Counted from the stretch's first letter, positions 39,417 to 47,125 are shown. The stretch: DNA of 64,000 bases from Mesorhizobium huakuii (GCF_014189455.1 NZ_CP050296.1:1-64000), one strand, 5' to 3'. The notes: generated by a model from the sequence alone, not told the origin. Program-made: numbers and translations.

Positions 39417-40421
39417 CTATTTCTTCAGGTCGAGCCCGACGCCCTTGTTGACGAAGGCCAGCGTGTAGGCCTTCGTGATGTCGATGCCTTCAGGCGTGAC
39501 CTTGGCCTTGACCATCTTGTCGTAGAAGCTCTTGACCCGCGCGTCGGTCATGGCGCCGATGCCGAGCTTTTCCGTGTCGCCCGAATCGGCAAGGCCGAAC
39601 TTCTTCATCTGGTCGATGGAGAAGGCGATCTGGTCGTCCGTCATGTCAGGATTGTCTTTCTTGATCATGTCGTTGGCGGCCTTGTTGTCGCCGTAGAGAT
39701 ATTTGTACCAGCCCTTGGCCGAGCCATCGACGAAGCACTGGACGACCTCCGGCTTCTTGTCGATCGTGTCCTGCATCACCTCGATCGTCGTCGAATAGGT
39801 GTCCCAGCCATAGTCGGCGAGCAGGAACTGGTTCGGCACGAAGCCGCCTTCCTTCTTGACCGCGAAAGGTTCCGAAGTGACATAGCCCTGCTGGATCGAC
39901 TTCTTGTTCGCGAGGAACGGAGCGGTGTTGTAGGTGTAGGGCGCGCGCTTGGCAGCGTCGAAGCCGAGCGCGGTGACCATCCACTGGAAGAAGGTCTGCA
40001 CGCCTTCATCACCCAGAATGTACTGGTCGGCGTTCTTCAGATCCTCCCACTTATCCAGCCCCTCGCCAGGATGGGACATGATGACCTGCGGGTCCTTCTG
40101 GAAATCGGCGGCCACCACGCGCATCGGAATGCCTTGCTGGACGGCATCGAAGGCCGACAGCAGATTGCCGCCCATGTAGAAATCAATCTTGCCGGCCAAA
40201 AGCATCGGCCGGCCGCTGACCTGCGGGCCACCCTGCATGATGGTGACGTCGAGGCCGCAGGCGGCATAGGTGCCGTCCGCCACGGCCTGGTAGTAGCCGC
40301 CATGTTCCGGTTCGGCCAGCCAGTTGGTGCCGAAGGTGACTTTTTCATTCGCCGCGGCCCCCAGCGTGCTGGCCGCCAGCAAGGCCACCACCGCCACCGA
40401 GATCTTCTGTTTTGCGTACAT
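39417..40421 (-). CDS. NMT1/THI5-like ABC substrate-binding protein
   Basis: This 334-residue periplasmic binding protein starts MYAKQKISVAVVALLAASTLGAAA, a signal peptide with cleavage near residue 24. The mature protein has the NMT1/THI5-like fold (FGTNWLAEPEHGGYYQAVADG, then GGPQVSGRPMLLAGKIDF and the GYVTSEPFAVKKEGG hinge region). Family members bind hydroxymethylpyrimidine, riboflavin or hydantoin- and taurine-type compounds. The ATG at 40421 is chosen because it begins the signal peptide; the frame to 40628 is spurious. It heads the minus-strand operon ending at 33865. No TPP element lies upstream, which argues against a dedicated thiamine-precursor importer. A role for a creatinine-like or pyrimidine substrate is inferred. 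Confidence 0.87.
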   Translation of the reverse strand: MYAKQKISVAVVALLAASTLGAAANEKVTFGTNWLAEPEHGGYYQAVADGTYAACGLDVTIMQGGPQVSGRPMLLAGKIDFYMGGNLLSAFDAVQQGIPMRVVAADFQKDPQVIMSHPGEGLDKWEDLKNADQYILGDEGVQTFFQWMVTALGFDAAKRAPYTYNTAPFLANKKSIQQGYVTSEPFAVKKEGGFVPNQFLLADYGWDTYSTTIEVMQDTIDKKPEVVQCFVDGSAKGWYKYLYGDNKAANDMIKKDNPDMTDDQIAFSIDQMKKFGLADSGDTEKLGIGAMTDARVKSFYDKMVKAKVTPEGIDITKAYTLAFVNKGVGLDLKK

Positions 40422-40686
40422 CGACAACCACCCTCTGTTTGCTCCGGCGCCACGCGCCAGGCTCGACACCAAAGATTCAAGAAGCAAGACACATGCCACC
40501 GGCGTCTCGCGCCGGGAACCGCCCGCCTGCACCACAGCCATCTGCGAAAGCCGGAAAGGTCGTGCTGCACCGGAGGCATCGTGCCTATTTTTTGAACGCC
40601 TGTCCACAATCGCGCCAGCGCCATGCACGGCCGTCTTGAAGCTGTAGTGAATGCCGTCTTAGGCTGACGGTATCCAGGAGATTGCC

Positions 40687-41070
40687 ATGTTCAGATTCCT
40701 CACCCCGAAGTCGATCAAGCCGCCCTTTGCCCGCTACAGCCACGGCGTCGAAGTGCCGGCGGGCAAGCGGCTGGTGCTGTGCTCTGGCCAGGTCGCGATC
40801 ACGGCGGACGACCAGATTCCCGAGGACGCCGGCGCCCAGGCAGAGCTCTGCTTCCGCAACATCGAGGCGATCCTTGCAGAGGCGGGATTGGGGCTCGGGG
40901 ATATCGTGCGCATCAACGCCTACGTTACCGACCGCGCGCATCTGCGGCCCTATATGGATGTCCGCGACCGGCTGTTTTCGAGCCCTGCGCCGGCCTCGAC
41001 GCTGATGATCGTTTCCGGCTTTGCCCGACCAGAGTTCAAGGTCGAAGTCGAGGCCATCGCTGCCGGGTGA
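40687..41070 (+). CDS. Rid-family protein (YjgF/UK114), Arg-less type
   Basis: This is a 127-residue protein of the Rid family, typical in size. The RidA-like core is recognisable (CSGQVAITADDQ, AQAELCFRNIEAILAEAG, NAYVTDRAHLRPYMDV). The motif that normally reads PAR with the imine-binding arginine is here APAST, so the canonical arginine that hydrolyses enamine/imine intermediates is missing. This places it in one of the Rid subfamilies that lack 2-aminoacrylate deaminase activity and often sit in catabolic operons. ATG 40687 follows AGGAG. It is divergent from the ABC importer operon and 55 bases ahead of the creatininase-like gene. Confidence 0.85.
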   Translation: MFRFLTPKSIKPPFARYSHGVEVPAGKRLVLCSGQVAITADDQIPEDAGAQAELCFRNIEAILAEAGLGLGDIVRINAYVTDRAHLRPYMDVRDRLFSSPAPASTLMIVSGFARPEFKVEVEAIAAG

Positions 41071-41124
41071 TCGACAGGAAGCCTGTACCGCGCTAGGTCT
41101 GGCCGTACATCGAAGAGAAATGAC

Positions 41125-41928
41125 ATGACTGTAGCCAAAAGACGCGTCTGGTGGGGCGACTACCGGACCACAGAATATGCCTCGATCGATCCGGAGGCGA
41201 CGATCGCCGTTCTGCCGGTGGCGGCGATCGAGCAGCATGGACCGCATCTGCCTGTTTCGACCGACACCTCGATCATGAACGGCATGCTCGACACGGTCAT
41301 TTCGCGCCTGCCCGACGATCTCGACATCCGCATCCTGCCGGTCCAGGCGGTCGGCAAGTCGAACGAGCATCTGCATGCGCCGGGCACCCTCACTTTGCCG
41401 GCAACGACGCTGGTCGAGGCCTGGACCGAACTTGGCGTGTCCATCGCGCGCGCCGGCGTGCGTAAGCTCATCGTCGTCAATTCGCATGGCGGCAATGAAG
41501 AGATCATGGGCATCATCACGCGCGAATTGCGGGTGCGCGAAAAGATGCTGGCCGTGAAGACGAGTTGGCAGCGTTTTGGCCGACCGGCCGGCATGTATAC
41601 CGAGCTCGAGGACCGCCACGGCATCCATGGCGGCGATGTCGAGACCTCTTTGATGCTGCATTTCCGGCCGGACCTCGTCGACATGGGCAAGGCCGACAAT
41701 TTCGTTTCCAATGTTGCGAGGGCCGAGAAGGAATTCGCGCTCCTGCGCCACACAGGCACCCACGCCTTTGCCTGGATCGCCAGCGACCTCAACCCGAACG
41801 GCGTGGTCGGCGACGCCAGCATCGCTACGGCTGAAAAAGGCCGGCTGACGGCAGAGCATCAGGCTGATGGTTTCATCAGCCTGCTCAGGGATGTGCGCAA
41901 GGCGAAGCTGGCCAACTGGCTGAAGTAA
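41125..41928 (+). CDS. Creatininase-family amidohydrolase
   Basis: This 267-residue protein is of the creatininase family (creatinine amidohydrolase, formamide hydrolases, MftE). Metal ligands are seen in PVAAIEQHGPHLPVSTDT (Glu and His, then Asp), NSHGGNEEI and HGIHGGDVETS. Creatininase opens creatinine to creatine; relatives hydrolyse other cyclic amides or formamidopyrimidines. It is probably co-transcribed with the Rid-family gene upstream and faces a convergent phosphatase gene that begins right after its stop. The nearby CodA-like deaminase and ABC importer support breakdown of a cyclic amide; the sarcosine oxidase genes 20 kb away would handle sarcosine if creatine were formed, but no creatinase gene is visible here. 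Confidence 0.84.
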   Translation: MTVAKRRVWWGDYRTTEYASIDPEATIAVLPVAAIEQHGPHLPVSTDTSIMNGMLDTVISRLPDDLDIRILPVQAVGKSNEHLHAPGTLTLPATTLVEAWTELGVSIARAGVRKLIVVNSHGGNEEIMGIITRELRVREKMLAVKTSWQRFGRPAGMYTELEDRHGIHGGDVETSLMLHFRPDLVDMGKADNFVSNVARAEKEFALLRHTGTHAFAWIASDLNPNGVVGDASIATAEKGRLTAEHQADGFISLLRDVRKAKLANWLK

Positions 41929-42438
41929 CTAACCGTCTATTTTAAGCTCGAAGGGCGTGCCTTCGAAGGCGTCGGCGCCGCGCCCGATCGACTGGATCGC
42001 CTCGATCATGCGGCCATTGCGCTCAAGCAGCGCATCGGCCACGGCAATGAGCCGAGGGTTGGGTGTTGCCGAGGGCGACAGCGCCCGCAATGTCCGGGCC
42101 AGTTCGGCCTCGTCGCGTTTTGGCGCGAGTGCGGCGACGATGATGTAGGCCGAAGCGGTCGAGCGGCTGATGCCGGCATAGCAATGCACGACCATAGGCT
42201 TTGTCCGATCCCAGCGGCGGGCGAAATCGAGCAGGTTGCGGACATGCTCCTCGCCCGGCATGGTCATGCCGTCCTGCGCCACCGCGATATCGTGCATGAC
42301 CAGGTGCAGATGGTTTTCGCTCGATATCGAGGCCGGACGCGTCACATCGGTTCCGACGGAGAGCAGCGACAGCATGCGGTCGGCACCGGTCCTGGCCACC
42401 GTTTCCTCTATCTTCGCTAGCGAGCAGACATGGATCAT
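41929..42438 (-). CDS. Protein-tyrosine-phosphatase-like protein (COG5350 type)
   Basis: This is a 169-residue cysteine phosphatase. The P-loop HCYAGISRST (Cys86, Arg92) fits the Cys-x5-Arg signature and the upstream HDI at about residue 49 is in the general-acid region. The start at 42438 (MIHVCSLAKI) overlaps the cobC stop by four bases (ATGA), so it is made together with the threonine-phosphate decarboxylase. An in-frame extension to 42510 lies within cobC and is not family-like. The function is not established; a dephosphorylation step in cobalamin assembly (alpha-ribazole 5'-phosphate) is an attractive inference from this coupling, whereas a general tyrosine phosphatase is the default alternative. 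Confidence 0.8.
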   Translation of the reverse strand: MIHVCSLAKIEETVARTGADRMLSLLSVGTDVTRPASISSENHLHLVMHDIAVAQDGMTMPGEEHVRNLLDFARRWDRTKPMVVHCYAGISRSTASAYIIVAALAPKRDEAELARTLRALSPSATPNPRLIAVADALLERNGRMIEAIQSIGRGADAFEGTPFELKIDG

Positions 42439-43481
42439 GGTTTTGAACCTTTTTGTCGATCCTCGCGCCGCGTCGCCCATTCGGCAAGGGCCGATTCGAG
42501 CCGCTGCCATTCCAGCTCACTCCCCGGCAGGCCGGCGCGCAGGACATGCGGTCGGTCGGAGAAATGCCGAAGCAGGACGCCGCGCTCGCCAAGCGCTGAA
42601 AACAGGCCGGCCGCATCCGGCAGGCTGACATAGCGGAACAACGTGGTGCCGCCCGCGACAGGCACGTCGAAACGGCCGAACAATGCGTCAAGCTGCGCGG
42701 CTGCCTCGGCAAGCGATGCCCGCATTGCGTCCTGCCAGCCAATATCGGCAAGCGCGCGAATACCATATTCCAGCGTTGGGCCGGCGACGGCCCACGGGCC
42801 GAATTGCGTTTCCAGCAATTCTACGGTTGCGGCATCGGAAAGCGCGAAGCCAAGCCGCAGGCCGGCCAGGCCAAAGAACTTGCCGAACGAGCGCAGCACG
42901 ACGATGCCGCCTTGATCGACATCACCGGCAAGGCTGTGTTCACGCGGGCCGACATCCATGAACGCTTCGTCGACGACCAGCAGCCCGCCTCTGGCGCGCA
43001 ATCCGGCGGCCAGAACCAGCAGCCGGTCGTGCTCGATGACGCGACCATCGGGATTGTTCGGATTGACGATGATGGCAAGGTCAGCCTGCGCCAGTGCCAC
43101 AAAATCGCTGACTTCGGCCACCTCGTGCCCGGCGATTGCCGCGGCACGGGCATGTTCGGCATAGGTCGGCCCCAGCACCAATGCCTTGCCGGGCCTGACC
43201 AGCGACGCCACGCGCGGCAGCAGGATCTGCGTGCCGGGTGCCGCGACGACATTGGCTGGCGACGGCGCGCCATAGGTTCTAGCCGCGATTTCTGTCAGCT
43301 CGTGAATCCGCGTGGCTTCCGGCAATCGCGACAGCGAGGTGGCGGGCAGGTCGAAAAACGGGTAGGAGTGCGGGTTGATACCGGTCGAGAGGTCGACGAA
43401 AGGCAGCACGGCGTTGGGGAAAAGCGCCCTCGCCCGGCCAAGACTTCCACCATGGTCCACCGCTCCTTCAAGAAGCTTCAT
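42435..43481 (-). CDS. cobC: Threonine-phosphate decarboxylase / aminopropanol-phosphate synthesis protein CobC
   Basis: This 348-residue PLP enzyme of the histidinol-phosphate aminotransferase-like group corresponds to CobC in Pseudomonas denitrificans naming (CobD in Salmonella). It decarboxylates threonine phosphate to aminopropanol phosphate for the cobalamin nucleotide loop. Motifs: VDLSTGINPHSYP at the N-terminus, NPNNPDGRVIEHDRL for PLP contacts, LLVVDEAFMDVGP, and the lysine in LRSFGKFFGLAGLRLGF (about 208). The ATG at 43481 is preceded by AGGA and overlaps the start codon of the divergent cbiB gene. The 3' end overlaps the phosphatase-like gene. Confidence 0.9.
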   Translation of the reverse strand: MKLLEGAVDHGGSLGRARALFPNAVLPFVDLSTGINPHSYPFFDLPATSLSRLPEATRIHELTEIAARTYGAPSPANVVAAPGTQILLPRVASLVRPGKALVLGPTYAEHARAAAIAGHEVAEVSDFVALAQADLAIIVNPNNPDGRVIEHDRLLVLAAGLRARGGLLVVDEAFMDVGPREHSLAGDVDQGGIVVLRSFGKFFGLAGLRLGFALSDAATVELLETQFGPWAVAGPTLEYGIRALADIGWQDAMRASLAEAAAQLDALFGRFDVPVAGGTTLFRYVSLPDAAGLFSALGERGVLLRHFSDRPHVLRAGLPGSELEWQRLESALAEWATRREDRQKGSKP

Positions 43482-44451
43482 GTCAGTCCTGATCGCTTTC
43501 CTGTCATTGGCCGTCGAACGTGTCCTGGGTTACCCGGACTGGCTGTTCCGCGCCATCGGCCATCCCGTAACGTGGTTCGGCAGGCTGATATCCTTTCTCG
43601 ATCGCAGGCTCAACCGCGCCACTGATCCCGACGCGCTGCGTCGCCAACGCGGTGTCCAGGCGCTGCTGGTCATCGTGCTGGTGCCCGCGGTGGTCGGCCT
43701 CGGCGTACAGCTTGTCCTGCTCTGGTTCGTTCCCCTGGGATTTTTCATCGCCGCCCTTCTGGCGACATCGCTGCTGTCGCAGAAGAGCCTCTACGAGCAC
43801 GTCGAGGCCGTGGCCGATGCGCTCGACAGCGCCGGCCTCGCCATGGGCCGTGTTGCCGTCTCGAGAATCGTCGGCCGCGATCCCGAAGCGCTCGACAGGG
43901 CCGCCATCTGCCGTGCGGCGATCGAAAGCTTGGCCGAGAATTTTTCCGACGGCATCGTCGCCCCTGCCTTCTGGACCGGTGTCGGCGGATTGGCCGGCGG
44001 CGCTGCCTACAAGGCCGCCAACACCGCCGATTCGATGATCGGCCACCGCACCCCGCGCCATGAGGCCTTCGGCTGGGCGGCGGCGCGCTTCGACGACTGG
44101 ATCAACCTGCCGGCATCAAGGCTGACGGCGCTGCTGATCGTGCTGGCGGCTTTCCTGGTCAAGGGAGCCGACGCCAGCAGTTCATGGCAGGCGGTGCGGC
44201 GCGATGCGAAAAAACACCGCTCGCCCAATGCCGGCTGGCCGGAAGCGGCCATGGCCGGCGCGCTTGGCCTGGCACTTGCCGGGCCACGCAGCTATGGCGG
44301 CATCGTGGTCGACGATGTCTTTATGGGCGAAGGCGGCCGCCGCGACGTCGATAGCGACGACATCAGGCAAGCACTGAAACTCTACCACGTCGCCGATTAT
44401 CTGCTTATCGTGCTGTTCGCGGTGGTCTCGGTCGTCGTTATTCTGGCCTAA
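43480..44451 (+). CDS. cbiB: Adenosylcobinamide-phosphate synthase CbiB (CobD in P. denitrificans naming)
   Basis: This is a 323-residue integral membrane protein with four to five hydrophobic segments. It attaches aminopropanol (phosphate) to adenosylcobyric acid. Family motifs: LGYPDWLFRAIGHPVTWFG near residues 16-34, ESLAENFSDGIVAPAFW (about 147-163), AANTADSMIGHRTPRHEAFGWAAARFDD and SPNAGWPEAAMAGALG. The ATG at 43480 shares two bases with the oppositely oriented cobC start (CATG), leaving no untranslated space between the genes. Upstream in-frame codons lie in cobC antisense and are rejected. A cluster of palindromic repeats follows its stop. Confidence 0.92.
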   Translation: MSVLIAFLSLAVERVLGYPDWLFRAIGHPVTWFGRLISFLDRRLNRATDPDALRRQRGVQALLVIVLVPAVVGLGVQLVLLWFVPLGFFIAALLATSLLSQKSLYEHVEAVADALDSAGLAMGRVAVSRIVGRDPEALDRAAICRAAIESLAENFSDGIVAPAFWTGVGGLAGGAAYKAANTADSMIGHRTPRHEAFGWAAARFDDWINLPASRLTALLIVLAAFLVKGADASSSWQAVRRDAKKHRSPNAGWPEAAMAGALGLALAGPRSYGGIVVDDVFMGEGGRRDVDSDDIRQALKLYHVADYLLIVLFAVVSVVVILA

Positions 44452-44520
44452 CCTCACCCCTCGTGAGTTCGCTCTCGAAGGGGAGGATGGGAGCCGGGCT
44501 ACAACAGGTTCGCGCCTTTC

Positions 44521-44575
44521 CTCTCCCCCGTCGATCGGGGGAGAGGTGGCTCGGCGAAGCCGAGACGGAGTGGGG
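44521..44575 (+). repeat. Intergenic palindromic repeat element
   Basis: A ten-base stem CTCTCCCCCG/CGGGGGAGAG (44521-44530 and 44536-44545) is followed by a six-base stem CTCGGC/GCCGAG (44550-44555 and 44559-44564) and ACGGAGTGGGGG. The GGTGGCTCGGCG...GCCGAGACGGA core matches the element at 33721. It sits in the 326-base gap between the convergent cbiB and cobO genes (44452-44777), in which I see no coding sequence. Confidence 0.8.
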
Positions 44576-44652
44576 GTCGACCAGCTCGGCAGTCGCGTTT
44601 TCGCACCCGCCGGGTCGCGCTTGCCTGTCTGAGACCGCGCGTTCGATAACCG

Positions 44653-44711
44653 CCTTCCCCCAATCCGTCGCTGCTTCGCAGCGCCACCTTCCCCCTCCGG
44701 AGGGAAAGGAA
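44653..44711 (-). repeat. Intergenic palindromic repeat element, inverted copy
   Basis: Read on the minus strand this is CCTTTCCCTCCGGAGGGGGAAGGTGG, then a GCGCTGC/GCAGCG stem, then ACGGATTGGGGGAAGG. The architecture (stem, GGTGG, second stem, ACGGA, G-run) equals that of the copies at 33721 and 44521, although the second stem sequence differs by compensating changes. It faces the copy at 44521, so the pair could form one large cruciform between the convergent genes. Confidence 0.7.
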
Positions 44712-44777
44712 GGGAGCCCCGCTGGGAGCGTTTGGCGACCTGACTTGAACGCTTACCCACAAAGGGGACAACAGATC

Positions 44778-45392
44778 TCAAAACTCGATCCCCTGCTGCG
44801 CTTTCACGCCCGCCGAAAAATGGTGCTTGGTCACGCCCATCTCGGTGACCAGATCAGCGGCCTCGACCAGCGCCGGCTTGGCGTTGCGGCCGGTGACGAC
44901 GACATGCAGGCCTTCGCGCCGCGCTTTCAGCGCCGCAACCACCTTTTCGAGATCGAGATAGTCGTAGCGCAGCGCGATGTTGAGCTCGTCGAGCACGACT
45001 AGGCTGATCGACGGATCGGCGATCAACTCCAGCGCCTTGGCCCAGGCAGCCTCGGCCGCCGCGATGTCGCGCTTCAGATCCTGCGTCTCCCAGGTAAAAC
45101 CCTCGCCCATTGCATGCCAGACGACGCGGTCGCCGAAGGCAGCAAACGCATCCTTCTCGCCGGTGTGCCACTTGCCCTTGATGAACTGGACGACGCCGAC
45201 GCGCTTGCCATAGCCGAGCATTCTGAGCGCCAGGCCGAAGGCGGCCGTGGTCTTGCCCTTACCCGGGCCGGTGTTGACAATGAGCAGCCCCTTCTCGACC
45301 GTCTTGCTGGCCACCTCGGCGTCCTGCACCGCCTTGCGCTTGGCCATCTTGGCGCGGTGGCGCTCCTCGTCCTTATTGTCGATGTCGGTCAT
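44778..45392 (-). CDS. cobO: Cob(I)alamin/corrinoid adenosyltransferase (CobO/BtuR type)
   Basis: This 204-residue enzyme adenosylates cob(I)yrinic acid diamide or other corrinoids. The P-loop NTGPGKGKTTAA (about residues 39-50) binds ATP in the reversed orientation typical of the CobA/CobO/BtuR group; VVQFIKGKWHTGEKDAF, LVVLDELNIALRYDYL and VTGRNAKP follow. It is soluble. The ATG is one base after the cobP stop, and the gene is the last of the riboswitch-controlled cbtB-cbtA-cobP-cobO operon. A repeat cluster lies beyond its stop. Confidence 0.94.
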   Translation of the reverse strand: MTDIDNKDEERHRAKMAKRKAVQDAEVASKTVEKGLLIVNTGPGKGKTTAAFGLALRMLGYGKRVGVVQFIKGKWHTGEKDAFAAFGDRVVWHAMGEGFTWETQDLKRDIAAAEAAWAKALELIADPSISLVVLDELNIALRYDYLDLEKVVAALKARREGLHVVVTGRNAKPALVEAADLVTEMGVTKHHFSAGVKAQQGIEF

Positions 45393-45393
45393 G

Positions 45394-45909
45394 TCATTTC
45401 ACCTTGAGCGGCAGCCCCGCCACCATCAGCAGCACCGTATCGGCAATCGCCGCGACCTGCTGGTTGAGCCTTCCGGCATCATCGCGAAAACGGCGCGCCA
45501 AGGCATTGTCCGGCACGATGCCTTGCCCGACTTCGTTGGACACCACGAACCAGGGCCCGCGTGGCCGTGACAGCACATCCGCCAGCCGCCGGCATTCGGC
45601 TCCAACGTCGTGATCGGCCAGCATGTGATTGGTCAGCCACAGTGTCAGGCAGTCGACCAGCACCGGCTGGTTGTCGGGCAAGGCCTCGAGCGCGCCGGCG
45701 AGATCGAGCGGTGCGTCGATAGTCATCCAGCCCTCGCCGCGCCGCGAGCGGTGCAGCGCGATGCGCTCGCGCATTTCGCTGTCGTAGGCCTCAGCCGTGG
45801 CGATATAGGCCCATGGTGACGGCAACGCCGTCGCCAGGGTTTCGGCATGCGCGCTCTTGCCGGAGCGCGCGCCGCCGATGATGAACGTCAGCTTGTTGCG
45901 ATCAGGCAA
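45394..45909 (-). CDS. cobP: Bifunctional adenosylcobinamide kinase/guanylyltransferase (CobP/CobU)
   Basis: This 171-residue enzyme phosphorylates adenosylcobinamide and transfers GMP to give the nucleotide-loop intermediate. The P-loop is IIGGARSGKSAHAE (about residues 10-23), followed by YIATAEAYDSEMRERIALHRSRRG with the guanylylated-histidine region, VDCLTLWLTNHM and VSNEVGQGIVPDNALARRFRD. The start overlaps cbtA by eight bases. All motifs are intact and the length is normal. Confidence 0.95.
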   Translation of the reverse strand: MPDRNKLTFIIGGARSGKSAHAETLATALPSPWAYIATAEAYDSEMRERIALHRSRRGEGWMTIDAPLDLAGALEALPDNQPVLVDCLTLWLTNHMLADHDVGAECRRLADVLSRPRGPWFVVSNEVGQGIVPDNALARRFRDDAGRLNQQVAAIADTVLLMVAGLPLKVK

Positions 45910-46705
45910 AGCTGTCGCGCAGGCTGGTCGCGGTGCCGGTGAAGCGTCCGCGCACCACGCCGACGACGGCGCCGAGCACCAGCCAGAACACCAGGTTGGT
46001 CACCGTCACCGCCACCACGAACTGGTGATGCAACCCTTCCGGAATCGCCGTCTCGAAGCTGTCGGGCTGTGGCGCGCCGACGATGTGCGGGGCAACGATC
46101 AGCGCCACGGCAAGGATGGCGAGCGGCAGTGACTTGCGGAACGCGATCAGGCCGAGACCAGCCGCGGTTGCCGCCACCGTTGCCCACCACCAGATCTGGC
46201 GCGGCAAGAGATCGGCCGCCGGCATGGCCGGCAGTTCCGGCGGTAGGCCGAGACCAGGCGCCAGCGTGAACACGGCAAAGCCGGCCAGGCCCCAGAATAC
46301 GCCCTGGCGCCAATTGCCGATGCCGCCGGCGAATTCCGAAACCGCGACCAGGATCAGCGCGAAGCCGATGCCGGTGACGATATTGGCAAGCACGCTGAAG
46401 GCGAAACGCTCGAAACCGTCTGCCGGCGCCCAACCCTCGTCTTTCGCCGGAGCAGTCACTTCAGCCGGGGCCGGCGCCGCAGTGCTCATGGCATTCCCCG
46501 CCGGGGCGGCCGTACTCATGGCAGTGGTATCCGCCGCGGCCGGGGCCGCGGCATGGTCGTGCTTATGGCCGCCGCCGGCCTGTTCGTAGACTTCCGCCTT
46601 CAGGATCAGCGGCACAGTGGCATAGGCCTGCATGCAGGCGAGGATGACGCCGGCCACGAGCCCTGCGATCGCCGCGATGAACACGACGTTGCGAAACAGG
46701 TTCAT
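45902..46705 (-). CDS. cbtA: Cobalt transporter subunit CbtA
   Basis: CbtA is the membrane component of the B12-regulated cobalt uptake system found in many proteobacteria. The 267-residue protein has about six hydrophobic segments. After the first helix (VVFIAAIAGLVAGVILACMQ) comes a histidine-containing loop GGGHKHDHA that could bind cobalt, and then a long Ala/Pro/Thr-rich linker (about 52-88), which includes an internal repeat AMSTAAPAG/AMSTAAPAP. It lies 15 bases downstream of cbtB and overlaps cobP. Control by the upstream cobalamin riboswitch fits its role. Confidence 0.9.
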   Translation of the reverse strand: MNLFRNVVFIAAIAGLVAGVILACMQAYATVPLILKAEVYEQAGGGHKHDHAAAPAAADTTAMSTAAPAGNAMSTAAPAPAEVTAPAKDEGWAPADGFERFAFSVLANIVTGIGFALILVAVSEFAGGIGNWRQGVFWGLAGFAVFTLAPGLGLPPELPAMPAADLLPRQIWWWATVAATAAGLGLIAFRKSLPLAILAVALIVAPHIVGAPQPDSFETAIPEGLHHQFVVAVTVTNLVFWLVLGAVVGVVRGRFTGTATSLRDSFA

Positions 46706-46720
46706 GATGTCAGATCCTGG

Positions 46721-46900
46721 TCAGTGGCAGGGAAACGCCATCGAATGGCGATAGTCGTGAGCCGCATTGTGGACCGCATCGATATGCGAAAAGCCGACAA
46801 AGCCCATCACGAAAATGCCGAGCAGCGCGGCGAGCGCCAGCTGCATGAAGCGCGACTGCGAGGAGACGGAGGCGCCGAGGGAGACGGAAGCGGTATTCAT
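46721..46900 (-). CDS. cbtB: Cobalt transporter subunit CbtB
   Basis: CbtB is a small partner of CbtA: 59 residues with one transmembrane helix (FMQLALAALLGIFVMGFVGF) and a C-terminal His-rich metal site, HNAAHDYRHSMAFPCH. This one-helix-plus-histidine tail is diagnostic. The ATG at 46900 follows GAAAGGAC; the in-frame ATG at 46915 adds five residues and overlaps the ribosome site. It is the first gene after the cobalamin riboswitch. Confidence 0.92.
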   Translation of the reverse strand: MNTASVSLGASVSSQSRFMQLALAALLGIFVMGFVGFSHIDAVHNAAHDYRHSMAFPCH

Positions 46901-46945
46901 ATCTTGTCCTTTCACCCTCCACCCGAGGGCCTGTCAGTTTTGCCG

Positions 46946-47114
46946 TCGTCGGCAGGTCTCCTGGCTCGCGGATCAGCGCCCTTCTCCACCTTCCCGAAGA
47001 CGAATCTTCAGTGGCATATGGAGAGGACTACCGCACACAGTTGCGGGGGCAGCCACGGCATTGGGCAAGAATTTCGCCCGCACCGCATTCCCTCTTGGCT
47101 CCAAAACGGAACCG
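46946..47114 (-). promoter_or_regulatory. Cobalamin riboswitch
   Basis: On the minus strand the leader of cbtB carries the conserved adenosylcobalamin aptamer elements in order: AAGAGGGAATGCGGTG, GCTGCCCCCGCAACTGT, and the B12 box AGCCAGGAGACCTGCC (46966-46951). The B12 box lies about 50 bases before the cbtB ATG, so its partner loop probably controls translation initiation. It should repress cobalt uptake and cobPO when cobalamin is ample. Confidence 0.96.
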
Positions 47115-47125
47115 ACGACTGCATG

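Noticed and set aside
38793..40595. A 600-codon plus-strand ORF across the ABC ATPase and binding-protein genes
   Set aside because: Spans two genes and an intergenic region on the opposite strand; no recognisable domain.
46928..47020. Short ORFs inside the cobalamin riboswitch
   Set aside because: The region is explained by conserved aptamer elements including the B12 box.
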